Source: Maritimibacter sp. (GTDB lineage: Bacteria > Pseudomonadota > Alphaproteobacteria > Rhodobacterales > Rhodobacteraceae). Taken from it: 64,000 nt of DNA. The notes under the pieces were generated by a model. It was not told the DNA's origin, did not search any database, and was given only the letters and a program-made list of their open reading frames with translations. Below are positions 48,124 through 56,231 of this stretch, piece by piece (the stretch's first letter is position 1; every line of letters begins with the position of its first letter). The stretch covers positions 38,947-102,946 of the forward strand of contig NZVC01000017.1 of NCBI GenBank assembly GCA_002701395.1, in the 5' to 3' direction. The translations under genes and the position numbers were made by a program.

Positions 48124-49787
48124 TGCCGACTTTTGAGAACGGGGAAGATGGCGACGTCATCCGCGCGAGGATCAACGCCGCGATCGATACGGTCGACGGC
48201 CTGCCCGAAAGCGTCCAGGCGCAGCCGGCAGAGGGTGGCTTTGCCGACGGCGATAAGGAGAAGCTGGACGGCATCGATGACGGGGCAACTGCGAACTCAG
48301 GTGCGCTCGCTGATCTGGACACAGTGGGCGCGTCGGAGATCGACGATGCGGCTGTAACCGATGCGAAACTCCGAGACAGCGCGGCTCTCTCCGTAATCGG
48401 CAGGGCCAGCAACAGCGATGGGACGCCGACCGACATCGTGGCAGCCATCGACGGGCGGGTCCTTGTCCGTAGCGGGACTTCGCTGGTTTTCGGTCAGGTG
48501 AACGGAAACGGCGGCATCGTGAACGACTCCGTTGGAAACGGGCAGTTGGCGAACATGGTCACCCAGCGGATCAAAGGGCGGGCCACTGCAGGGACGGGGA
48601 ACCCGGAGGATCTGACGGCGGCGCAGGTTCGAACCATGATCAACGTCGAGGACGGGGCGGACGTCACGGATACTGCCAACGTCACGGCGGCCGGTGCGCT
48701 GATGGACAGCGAGGTAACGAACCTCGACGACGTGAAGGCGTTCGACCCAGCAGACTACATCATGACCGATGTGGCTTATTCTGGAACTGACCCGATCTAT
48801 CCGGCTGAGCTCTACGCCCGAACCACGACTTACGGCGGCTCCGGCGCTTCCACGTCTGTCATCGTCGGCCTCGGCTCATCCGTTCAATACCAGCGAACGG
48901 GCGACCTATCTTCGCCGGGGCATATCCTCGGCTTGCTTGGGCGCATCCAGGTCCAATCCAGCCAGACGGTCGGAAACTGCTGGGCGGTCGAGGGTCGTGT
49001 TGATCCAGAGGGTGAGGGATCCGTTGTTACAGAGGCCGTGCCATTCAAGGTCATCGGGGGAACGGACAGCGAGAATGCCGGGACGATCGTCGGTCTTTAC
49101 GGGCTCCATTTCCCGGATATGTCAGACGGACAGTACACCCGGATTGTCAATAAAGCCGTCATCCGCGGCGACGATCCGGAAGCACCGATCTACAGCGCCG
49201 GCCAGGTGCTTGGTGCCTACAACACTGCGGCCGGATACACGACAGGCGGTGAGCTGTCACCGGCAATGATGGCGGGCGCGGCTAGTGGCAACCTGATCGT
49301 CACGCCGGGTGCATATGACTTCGCGGCCGGCGCGTCGCCGTTGGTCGCGAATGTCATATACGCAACGCCGATTTTCGTTCCCAAACGAACGACGGTGGAC
49401 GCGATCGTTGCGGCTGTGACGACAGGATCTGCGGGGGCCGCGCGGCTCGGCCTTTACTTCGAAGAGAACGGAGTGCCGACCGACCTCGTGATCGATGCGG
49501 GCACGATCGATACCGGCACGGTCAGCGATAATCTGCCTGCCTCCTTCTCTGACACCGTCATCGAGGCGGGACTCTACTTCGCCGCTTGGCTTTCCAACTC
49601 TACGCCGAACGTCCGCACGGCTACGTCGCTGTCGATCCCGTCCTTGATGGGCCAGACCAGCATGGTCGGTGGAGCGCGCGGCATCCTCTACGCCGCGCAG
49701 GCTTACGGCGCGCTGCCAGACCCGTTCCCAGCGGTGACCGTCGTCAGTACGAACGCACCGCTTCACCTTGCTCTGAGGGCTGCATGA
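48123..49787 (+). CDS. Tail fibre protein
   Basis: 554 aa. The N-terminal part contains fibre-type repeats ('EGGFADGDKEKLDGIDDGATANSG', 'LTAAQVRTMINVEDGADVTDTANV') seen in long trimeric fibres. Low-charge Gly/Ser/Thr-rich beta segments follow ('LARTTTYGGSGASTSVIVGLGSSVQYQRTG'), and a beta-sandwich-like C-terminus (about 395-554; 'PIFVPKRTTVDAIVAAVTTGSAGAARLGLYFEENGVP'). It probably provides a second receptor-binding element beside the tailspike. Confidence 0.78.
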   Translation: MPTFENGEDGDVIRARINAAIDTVDGLPESVQAQPAEGGFADGDKEKLDGIDDGATANSGALADLDTVGASEIDDAAVTDAKLRDSAALSVIGRASNSDGTPTDIVAAIDGRVLVRSGTSLVFGQVNGNGGIVNDSVGNGQLANMVTQRIKGRATAGTGNPEDLTAAQVRTMINVEDGADVTDTANVTAAGALMDSEVTNLDDVKAFDPADYIMTDVAYSGTDPIYPAELYARTTTYGGSGASTSVIVGLGSSVQYQRTGDLSSPGHILGLLGRIQVQSSQTVGNCWAVEGRVDPEGEGSVVTEAVPFKVIGGTDSENAGTIVGLYGLHFPDMSDGQYTRIVNKAVIRGDDPEAPIYSAGQVLGAYNTAAGYTTGGELSPAMMAGAASGNLIVTPGAYDFAAGASPLVANVIYATPIFVPKRTTVDAIVAAVTTGSAGAARLGLYFEENGVPTDLVIDAGTIDTGTVSDNLPASFSDTVIEAGLYFAAWLSNSTPNVRTATSLSIPSLMGQTSMVGGARGILYAAQAYGALPDPFPAVTVVSTNAPLHLALRAA

Positions 49788-50221
49788 TGACCAAGACCAT
49801 CGAACCGAACCATCTGGCGCGCGACATCCAGCGCCTTTGCAACCGCGCGGGGCTCGCCATCCTCGGTCACGCCGACGGCACGATCGAGGTGACCGACGCC
49901 AGCGAGTGGGAGCGCGACGGGGAAGACTTGCCGGTCTTTCAGTTCACCCGTGCGGGCGAGCAGCTGGATACCGGGATCCTGCCTCCGAAGCGGCAGGCCG
50001 CTGCGGACAAGGAGCGGAAACGCATAATGGACGAGATGAAACGACGGAAGACCATCATCCATCAGGTCACCCGCGCCCTCGGCCGTGCTCGCACATTGGC
50101 GGACGGTCGGGTCCAGGAGCGGATGCAGACGGAAACCACCTACGCCGGAGAGGAACAGCCAGTCATCAAAAAATTCTGGGTCGACGTCGAAGGTGACGAC
50201 GACGAAACCGAAGGGGAATGA
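49784..50221 (+). CDS. Fibre-region protein, function unknown
   Basis: 145 aa, starting in an ATGA overlap with the fibre gene. It is charged and helical in the second half ('KRQAAADKERKRIMDEMKRRKTIIHQVTRALGRARTLADGRVQERMQTETTYAGEEQPVIKKFWVDVEGDDDE'). No domain is recognised. Coupling to the fibre gene suggests a chaperone or cap, which is inference. Confidence 0.5.
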   Translation: MMTKTIEPNHLARDIQRLCNRAGLAILGHADGTIEVTDASEWERDGEDLPVFQFTRAGEQLDTGILPPKRQAAADKERKRIMDEMKRRKTIIHQVTRALGRARTLADGRVQERMQTETTYAGEEQPVIKKFWVDVEGDDDETEGE

Positions 50222-50223
50222 CC

Positions 50224-51609
50224 ATGCAGAGCTTCATCTTCCGTCACAAGTCCAACGGCGCCCGCATCAAGGACGGCAGGGATATCTTTCGTATCACGAA
50301 CCACGACGACGGCACACAGACCGTCGAGGCCGACGTGGACGGTGAAAATTGGTCCGAGATCCTGGTGGACGTCATCGAAGGGCAGTCGAAACCCGATCCT
50401 GATCCGAGTCCCGATCCCACGCCCGATCCGGATCCGGCACCCGACCCGACGCCCGAACCGGACCCCACGCCACAGCCTGTCCCGTCGCCCGTTGAGGCCT
50501 TTACTGTCCGCAACAGCTCGGACCTTTACGGGGCGCTGGATGCCGCTCGGGCCGGGCAGGCGATCCGGGTTAAGCCGGGCAGCTATGGGGATTTCACATT
50601 CCGCCGCAACGTGGGCGACGGTTTCGTCACGATGAATTTCGATGACGGCGCTGATTTTTCAAAGGTCACGATGAGCGGCGCGCGCGGGCTGGATTTCAAC
50701 GGCATCAAGTTCTCTGCAACAGGGATCTGGTCGAACAGCAGTCGGCTGAAACTGCGCAATGCGACGAACCGCAGCTTCACCATCTGCCGCCAGGTCAGCG
50801 ATGTTGAGGTCAAGCATTCCAAGTTCACCGGGTCCGGCAAATTCCATTGGGAAACCGCAGGCGGGGCACCGTGCCACGGCTGGAAGATCCACGCCAACCT
50901 GTTCCAGATGAACGACGGCGCGCAGCGGTCTTTCGACTTCCTCGAGGGGCAGGGGGTTTACGACATGGAAATCGTCGACAACACGTTCGACGACCTCTGG
51001 ATCAAGTACAACTCGGGCACGTCGGGCTCGTATGCACATGTCGATTTCATGCAGTTCTACAGCAACCAGGGGCACGAGCCGCGCAACATCCTGCTCCAGG
51101 GGAACGTTGTTCGGGATGACGCGAGAACGCAGCAGAAAGCCGCCCTCTGGATCATGACGCTGAACATCTCGGGGCGGGACCATAAGATCCGGAATAACAT
51201 TCTGATGGGCATGTCTCCCAACGGCCTGTTCATGTCGAACGACATGGCCGGCACGGTGGTCGAGGGAAACCTTTGCCTTCCTTCCCCGGGCGCGGTCGGC
51301 GTGTCGTCGCTCGGCGGCAATATCGTGATGCACAGCACGACGTCGAACCACCCGACCATCCGCAACAACGCCTGCGGGGCTATTGTCGACCAGACCGGGC
51401 GCGGCGCCTGGGATGGTGGCGGGAACGTCACCGGAGTGTCGTTGGCTGACTTCGATATGACCCACGGCGGGGCAGCCATCACAGACTTCGTGCCAAAGCC
51501 GGGAAGTCGCGCGGACGTGCGGCAAGGCTGGCGTGACAGGCTGGATGGCATTCTCAACGGGACGCAGGACTTCTACGCGCCCGACGGCAAGCTGCAGCCG
51601 GCGGCCTAA
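50224..51609 (+). CDS. Beta-helix tailspike/fibre with Asp-Pro linker
   Basis: 461 aa; ATG 50224 has GAAGGGG 8 bp upstream, and the ATG at 50218 is too close. An N-terminal ~55-residue domain ('MQSFIFRHKSNGARIKDGRDIFRIT') is joined by a ~32-residue linker of DP/PDPT repeats (DPDPSPDPTPDPDP). A parallel beta-helix then follows ('DLYGALDAARAGQAIRVKPGSYGDFTFRRN', 'LRNATNRSFTICRQVSDVEVKHSKFTG', 'HKIRNNILMGMSPNGLFMSNDMAGTVVEGNL'). It is a right-handed beta-helix of the pectate-lyase-like class; possible polysaccharide depolymerase. Confidence 0.75.
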   Translation: MQSFIFRHKSNGARIKDGRDIFRITNHDDGTQTVEADVDGENWSEILVDVIEGQSKPDPDPSPDPTPDPDPAPDPTPEPDPTPQPVPSPVEAFTVRNSSDLYGALDAARAGQAIRVKPGSYGDFTFRRNVGDGFVTMNFDDGADFSKVTMSGARGLDFNGIKFSATGIWSNSSRLKLRNATNRSFTICRQVSDVEVKHSKFTGSGKFHWETAGGAPCHGWKIHANLFQMNDGAQRSFDFLEGQGVYDMEIVDNTFDDLWIKYNSGTSGSYAHVDFMQFYSNQGHEPRNILLQGNVVRDDARTQQKAALWIMTLNISGRDHKIRNNILMGMSPNGLFMSNDMAGTVVEGNLCLPSPGAVGVSSLGGNIVMHSTTSNHPTIRNNACGAIVDQTGRGAWDGGGNVTGVSLADFDMTHGGAAITDFVPKPGSRADVRQGWRDRLDGILNGTQDFYAPDGKLQPAA

Positions 51610-51650
51610 GAAGGTACGTATCGGGGCGTAGATCGAGGCTTGAGGGAGGG

Positions 51651-51690
51651 GCGTCCGGACGAAAGGGCCGGGGCGATCCCGTCCGGACGC
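51651..51690 (+). terminator. 10-bp inverted repeat ending the virion gene block
   Basis: GCGTCCGGAC (51651-51660) and GTCCGGACGC (51681-51690) form a perfect 10-bp stem with a 20-nt loop, 41 bp after the tailspike stop. There is no T tract. The remaining sequence from 51691 to 51984 shows no gene and becomes clearly more AT-rich, marking the start of the accessory region. Confidence 0.45.
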
Positions 51691-51984
51691 GGCGCTCGAA
51701 GGGGCGATTCCTCGAGCCATATAATCCATAGCGGGAGATCTGCGCTTCTGTCTATGAATTAAGACAAGGCATCCGAACGACAGTGAGAGGCGACGATCGG
51801 ATGCCTCACTCGCTGGGAGGTCTTGCGAGTGTTGATGAGGCTAATAGGCCCCGATAATTTTGTCTATCGAGGTCGGCGGCATCATGCTGAAAGTCTTCTC
51901 TCTTGGTCGTCGCTTTCGAGTTGCATCACCGATTTTATGTTTTATTTTTTCCTGAAATAAATTGGTCTTGGTGAGTGAAAACTT

Positions 51985-52149
51985 ATGCCAATAACGGAAT
52001 TTGATGCGCGAGAGCTTCTCGGTGACGAGGGTTTAGTAATCATCATTCTCGATGGTGAGCGGTACATGCTCCGTATCACATCACGCGAGAAACTCATTCT
52101 GACCAAGCCTACGCGTGAGGAAGAGGCTAAGTTCGTCGGCCCGGATTAG
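51985..52149 (+). CDS. hemP: Hemin uptake protein HemP-like, 54 aa
   Basis: ATG 51985, stop TAG at 52147. The protein starts MPITEFDARELLGDEGLVII and continues 'ILDGERYMLRITSREKLILTK', ending PTREEEAKFVGPD. The strand pattern 'G....V.I...GE.Y.LR.T...KLILTK' is that of the HemP family (PF10636), small proteins that support heme-uptake gene expression. It lies between phage tail genes and the orphan sensor, with no heme receptor nearby. Assignment is by motif. Confidence 0.7.
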   Translation: MPITEFDARELLGDEGLVIIILDGERYMLRITSREKLILTKPTREEEAKFVGPD

Positions 52150-52595
52150 CTGCGTGCGGCTTGAGATTTCATCAGTCGGAGAATGGCAGTGAACATCCTC
52201 GATTGTGGATGTGCTTGTAATGTTCTTAGCGGGTGAAAGTTAATAAAATTCGAACGAAACGCGATCAAAGTGGGAACGCGACTGCGATTTGTGTCGTTCG
52301 AACCAGGAATTTGTTTGAGGCATTGCTGCGCCCGGGCACTGGATACGGCGAGCGCCCGGACGCAATGCTCGCCGGGAGAGAATCTTAGCGAGCAGCTTCC
52401 TCCTTAGGTGCGTAGCCGATCAATGTCTATGACTGGCTCGATTCCGAGCACTAGCCGCTGTGTCAGGCATTACCCAGCGGAAGTGTGGCATGTGCCCAAT
52501 TCCCAACACAATTGCCCCGCAAGGAGGACACTGTCTAAGTTAACAAAGCGGCACGGTTACTCGTTCTTGGAAGAATCCTCGTACAGTAAAGGTCG
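52150..52595. other. 446-bp AT-richer stretch without a convincing gene
   Basis: One short open frame (52408-52599) has a composition rich in Ser/Arg and no support from a ribosome site or similarity, so it is not called. The stretch probably contains the promoter of the Cache-domain gene. Imperfect direct repeats of 'GCGCCCGG' occur near 52328 and 52353. Confidence 0.4.
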
Positions 52596-53741
52596 ATGAT
52601 GCCCCATCACGCGCGCTCCCACAGCCCACGGATAGAAGCCGCTTTTTTCGGTTTGCTGGTTTTTTTCATCGTGGTCACGGCCGTTTCGGTCGCAATTGCC
52701 GTCAACTCCAGAGCCTCAGATTTTGAAGAGCAGGTGCAAAACGAGCTTGTTTTGCAAAGCGGGCGAGCTTTGTCCGTGCAGTTCAATACTTCGCTGGAGC
52801 GCGAGTGGGATAGTATCCGCGCCGTTGCTGATGCTATCGCTGGAGCGCCCAAAGCCGAGCTCGATGACTTTATGGACGCGGTCCCTGCTGCAGGGGGGCG
52901 CATCCAGTGGGCAGGGTTTGTCGATCTCGCCGGGATTGTTGTCTCAGGGTCCGGTCGGATCTGGGAAGGAAACGACTTTGGCGAGAGAAGGTTTTTCCGG
53001 GAGGGAATGTCTGGCGAAGGCGTAGGCAACGTGTTCGAAACATCGGCTTTCTCGAGCTCCGAAGTGCCGGAACCGGTCAAGTTGGTCAATTTTTCGATGC
53101 CGGTGTTGGGAGGTACCGGGGAAGTCGAAGGTGTCCTTGTCTACTCTGTTCGGATCGCGTGGGTCGAAGCGCTGCTAAATCGTCTTGCGAACGAAATGGG
53201 CTTGGAGATCGCGGTTCTGGATCAACGCAATGAATTCCTGGTCAACTCGTTGATTGGCACTGACTACGAAATCCCCGAAGCCATTCGAAGCAACCTGCAG
53301 CTCGGCATGTTCGACGCTGTCTCTCTCACGAATGCAGGAGACTTGGGACTTAGATTCGCCGTGCTGCCGAGCTTCACTTTGCAGAGCATGCCGTCGTTTG
53401 GGTGGAACTTGGTTGTTGCGCTTCGAGAAGACGGCGTCTCGGCCGCTTTGCCGGAATTGCGGAACGCTGTATTCGTCGCTGTGACCATTGCGGCGGGCTT
53501 TGTTATCGCAGTCATATTTGCTCTGTTTCGGTACCTGGTTTGGCCGTTTAAGAGGTTGTCCGGCGACGCATACGCCCTCGCTCAAGGGACCATGGTTTAT
53601 CCTGTTTACCACCGGTCTAGTCGGGAGGCTGAAACACTGTCGGAAGCGCTTGCGCTTCTCCAAACCCGCTTGGAAGTGGCGGAGATTAAGCAGAATAAGC
53701 CGCGGTTTACGGTCGTGCCTCACAAAAGCCGCGCGGGGTAA
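52596..53741 (+). CDS. Orphan membrane sensor: Cache domain without output domain
   Basis: 381 aa. TM1 is at about 14-37 ('AAFFGLLVFFIVVTAVSVAIAV'), with a ~245-residue periplasmic double-Cache-like domain ('LEREWDSIRAVADAIAGAPKAELDDFMDAVPAAGGRIQWAGFVDLAGIVVSGSGRIWEGNDFGERRFFREGMSG', 'VKLVNFSMPVLGGTGEVEGVLVYSVRIAWVEALLNRLA'). TM2 is at about 288-312 ('VFVAVTIAAGFVIAVIFALFRYLVWP'). A ~65-residue HAMP-like cytoplasmic tail ends without kinase, GGDEF or methyl-accepting domain. It is either a co-sensor or a truncated receptor. Confidence 0.75.
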   Translation: MMPHHARSHSPRIEAAFFGLLVFFIVVTAVSVAIAVNSRASDFEEQVQNELVLQSGRALSVQFNTSLEREWDSIRAVADAIAGAPKAELDDFMDAVPAAGGRIQWAGFVDLAGIVVSGSGRIWEGNDFGERRFFREGMSGEGVGNVFETSAFSSSEVPEPVKLVNFSMPVLGGTGEVEGVLVYSVRIAWVEALLNRLANEMGLEIAVLDQRNEFLVNSLIGTDYEIPEAIRSNLQLGMFDAVSLTNAGDLGLRFAVLPSFTLQSMPSFGWNLVVALREDGVSAALPELRNAVFVAVTIAAGFVIAVIFALFRYLVWPFKRLSGDAYALAQGTMVYPVYHRSSREAETLSEALALLQTRLEVAEIKQNKPRFTVVPHKSRAG

Positions 53742-53950
53742 GGATCAACTCTTCCCCGCGTCAACGCCGCAACAAAAGTGAGCTGCGTTGTCACACCGAT
53801 ACGCGCATTTTCGCCTACGACGCGAATGCAGCGTCGACAAAACACATCTAGAAACTTAACCCCGCAACTACCCGCGGAGCCATTTGCCAAGCGGGTAACG
53901 CGGCCGGGCGAAACCCCATCAAAATTCGTCCGGTCGCACGCCTTCGACAA
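53720..53950 (-). pseudogene. LuxR-type HTH remnant, truncated near the IS
   Basis: On the minus strand the last ~50 codons read '...RLANGSAGSCGVKFLDVFCRRCIRVVGENARIGVTTQLTFVAALTRG', which aligns by eye with the C-terminal HTH of LuxR-family regulators (compare the usual 'HVENARRKLGVTTRTQLVAAL.RG' ending), with several degenerate positions. The 5' part is missing: a stop lies just upstream in frame and the IS begins 44 bp further on. It is convergent with and overlaps the end of the Cache-sensor gene. Confidence 0.4.
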
Positions 53951-54058
53951 GTCGCCCTATGGTTGCTCTGATGGCCAGACGGTTGATGCTGCTTGACCTG
54001 CTCCCCTGAAAAGTCCGCGGTTTGAAGTTAGCCTGTTCTCCAAACGAGGAGACAGACG

Positions 54059-54325
54059 ATGAAGAGAAGCCGGTTCAGCGAAGAGCAGATCATTGGCATC
54101 CTGAAGGAGCACCAGGCCGGGCTCGGCGCGAAGGAGCTGTGCCGCAAGCATGGCATCAGCGACGCAACCTTCTACAAGTGGCGCTCGAGATATGGCGGCA
54201 TGGAGGTGTCGGACGCCCGGCGGCTGAAGGCGCTGGAGGCCGAGAACGCGAAACTGAAGAAGATGCTGGCTGAGCAGATGCTCGATGTCGCGACGCTGAA
54301 AGAGATGCTGGGAAAAAACTTCTGA
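54059..54325 (+). CDS. IS3/IS407-group OrfA
   Basis: 88 aa: '[88 protein letters not shown]'. HTH_Tnp_1 plus leucine-zipper coiled coil, the DNA-binding part of the transposase. The end of the frame contains the slippery heptamer A-AAA-AAC (54313-54319), where -1 frameshifting would fuse it to OrfB. Confidence 0.93.
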   Translation: MKRSRFSEEQIIGILKEHQAGLGAKELCRKHGISDATFYKWRSRYGGMEVSDARRLKALEAENAKLKKMLAEQMLDVATLKEMLGKNF

Positions 54326-54348
54326 GGCCCGGTTCGAGGCGGCGTGCC

Positions 54349-55170
54349 GTGGACTGGGCCATGAAGGAAAAGAGCTATTCGCAGCGGCGGGCCTGTGCCC
54401 TGGCCGGGATCGATCCGCGCGTGTATCGGCGGCAGCTGGTCAGGCCGGAGGACGGTGAGTTGCGCAAGCATCTGCGGGAACTGTCCGGCGAGAGGCGGCG
54501 GTTCGGTTATCGGCGTCTGCACATCCTGTTGCGGCGGGAAGGCTGGGCGCTGAACTGGAAGAAGCTCTACCGGCTCTACCGGGAAGAAGGCCTAACAGTC
54601 CGTAAACGGGGCGGTCGCAAGCGGGCACTGGGAACCAGGGCGCCAATTGCGATCCCGCAGGGGCCGAACCAGCGCTGGTCTCTGGACTTTGTCTCGGACA
54701 GCCTGAGCGATGGCCGCCGCTTCCGCATCCTGTGCGTGATCGACGACTTCAGCCGCGAATGCCTGGCGACCGTCGTCGACACCTCGCTCTCCGGCCACCG
54801 CGTCGCCCGAGAGCTGGACTGGATCTCTGAGGCCAGAGGCCATCCCTGCATGGTGGTCAGCGACAATGGGACTGAGCTGACTTCGAATGCCATTCTGAAA
54901 TGGCAGGAGGACCGTAAGGTTGAGTGGCATTACATCGCGCCAGGAAAGCCCATGCAGAACGGCTTCGTCGAGAGCTTCAACGGCCGCCTGCGCGACGAGT
55001 GCCTCAACGAGCACTTGTTCGCCAACCTGCGCCACGCCCGGGAGCTTATCTCGGCCTGGCGCGTCGACTACAATCACCATCGCCCACATACGAGCCTCGA
55101 CGGGCTCACCCCGTGGGAGTATCACCAACGGTCGAAAGAGGACCAAACCCTGAACAGAGCTAACCTATAA
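54349..55170 (+). CDS. IS3/IS407-group OrfB transposase (DDE)
   Basis: 273 aa (the frame stays open back to the frameshift site at 54313). The integrase-core DDE domain shows D in '[12 protein letters not shown]', D in '[12 protein letters not shown]' and E in '[21 protein letters not shown]'. An HTH_21-like '[17 protein letters not shown]' precedes it. It is in the -1 frame relative to OrfA, so the active transposase is probably the OrfAB fusion. Confidence 0.93.
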   Translation: MDWAMKEKSYSQRRACALAGIDPRVYRRQLVRPEDGELRKHLRELSGERRRFGYRRLHILLRREGWALNWKKLYRLYREEGLTVRKRGGRKRALGTRAPIAIPQGPNQRWSLDFVSDSLSDGRRFRILCVIDDFSRECLATVVDTSLSGHRVARELDWISEARGHPCMVVSDNGTELTSNAILKWQEDRKVEWHYIAPGKPMQNGFVESFNGRLRDECLNEHLFANLRHARELISAWRVDYNHHRPHTSLDGLTPWEYHQRSKEDQTLNRANL

Positions 55171-55196
55171 GCGCGGACTCCAAGGGGAGCAGGTCA

Positions 55197-55316
55197 TAAT
55201 CTACGAGGCTCTGGTTGGCCTAACGCACGCGAAGCGATGGACGACACTCTGTTCGCTCGGTTCGTTGCTGTCGGGGAACACCTTTGGTCGCGTCAGCACT
55301 TAGTAGAAATCTTGGC
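55197..55316. other. Short gap between the IS and tcmP
   Basis: 120 bp. An open frame with no start codon runs from the IS edge (reading YEALVGLTHAKRWTTLCSLG and on to 'RVST', stop at about 55302), so it may be the 3' stump of a gene cut by the IS-associated rearrangement. Not identifiable. Confidence 0.3.
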
Positions 55317-56231
55317 TTAAGTAACTCGCCTTTTCGGTACGCTAACCTTGGACCCTAGGCTGAGGATATGCTCGGCGATAGGAGCGCCACGGCCGTTCTC
55401 CCCGGCCCAGATCAGATAGTATAGCGGTAGTCCACGAGAGTTGCGTACGAGGCTCGGCTTCGAGACATTTTTAAAAACGCTTCTCAGTCTCTGAACGTAC
55501 AGATCGAGTTGTCTCTTCGCGGCATCGTTGCGCTTAGTCCTCTGTTCACTACTAAAAAGATCCTCTTGAGTGTGAAATGATACATCGTACCACTCTCGGG
55601 TGCCAAAGAAATCATCCAACTGCTTGGCCCAATTATCTGGCACGTCCCCACTCCTCTTAACCAGCCTGTCGATAGCCATGTGGATTGGGCAGTTAATGAT
55701 CACGTCGAATTTCTTTGTTGCAGCAAGGTCAGCGACCGTTTTCCAGTGCAGGTGCGCTCCATAAGGATCCAAAAATGCAACGCCGCGCAGGTCCGGTGCT
55801 CCAAAATTTGCTGCGATCTTCTGAACCTCAGAGTTCGCGTCACCTTGTAATACCTTGAAGTTGGCGGCCTCAAACTGAGCGCCAAGAGCTTCCAGTTTTT
55901 TTACTCTTTCGGGATCAAGATCGATAAACCGGTACGCGGAAAATTTCTTCACCAGTCCTAAGGCTCGCCGAGGTGATCCGTCGATGAATTCCCGCTGCTG
56001 CTGAACATCGTCTTCTTCGATCAAGCTTACTTCTTCGTCATCCGGCTCAGGGCTGCCTCGGAGTTCGTAGTGCCCAGAACCCGCAAATGCGTCGACGAAC
56101 ACAGTCCGAAAAGGTTGGTTCGTCATGACATCTTGGTAAGCGACCAAATAGCTCTCCAACGCATCAAGCTTTTGTCGCGCCCAAGGACCGACTGTGTTCT
56201 CGCGATGGCTCTTGCTCTTAGGTGGTCGCAT
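55317..56231 (-). CDS. tcmP: Three-Cys-motif partner protein TcmP
   Basis: 304 aa, starting two bases after the Gp37/Gp68 gene's stop begins, so the two are coupled. Family features: 'TVGPWARQKLDALESYLVAYQDVM', 'FRTVFVDAFAGSGHYELRG' (methyltransferase-like Rossmann loop), 'RRALGLVKKFSAYRFIDLDPERVKKLE', 'GVAFLDPYGAHLHWKTVADLA' and 'DVIINCPIHMAIDRLVKR'. TcmP is by definition encoded with a Gp37/Gp68 protein. Biochemical activity is not established; a DNA or nucleic-acid modifying or defence role has been suggested by context only. Confidence 0.85.
   Translation of the reverse strand: MRPPKSKSHRENTVGPWARQKLDALESYLVAYQDVMTNQPFRTVFVDAFAGSGHYELRGSPEPDDEEVSLIEEDDVQQQREFIDGSPRRALGLVKKFSAYRFIDLDPERVKKLEALGAQFEAANFKVLQGDANSEVQKIAANFGAPDLRGVAFLDPYGAHLHWKTVADLAATKKFDVIINCPIHMAIDRLVKRSGDVPDNWAKQLDDFFGTREWYDVSFHTQEDLFSSEQRTKRNDAAKRQLDLYVQRLRSVFKNVSKPSLVRNSRGLPLYYLIWAGENGRGAPIAEHILSLGSKVSVPKRRVT

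Larger units (their letters stand above)
53994..55196 (+). mobile_element. IS3-family element, IS407 group
   Basis: 1203 bp bounded by inverted repeats that start TGACCTGCTCCCCT at both ends (left 53994; right, reverse strand, from 55196) and continue with GTCCGCG. It encodes OrfA and OrfB in the IS3 manner. The flanking tetranucleotides (TGCT left, TAAT right) are not a target duplication, so one flank was probably rearranged after insertion. It is probably still able to express transposase, as both frames are intact. Confidence 0.9.

Noticed and set aside
52408..52599. 63-codon frame before the Cache-sensor gene
   Set aside because: No ribosome site, odd composition and no recognisable similarity; overlaps the likely promoter.
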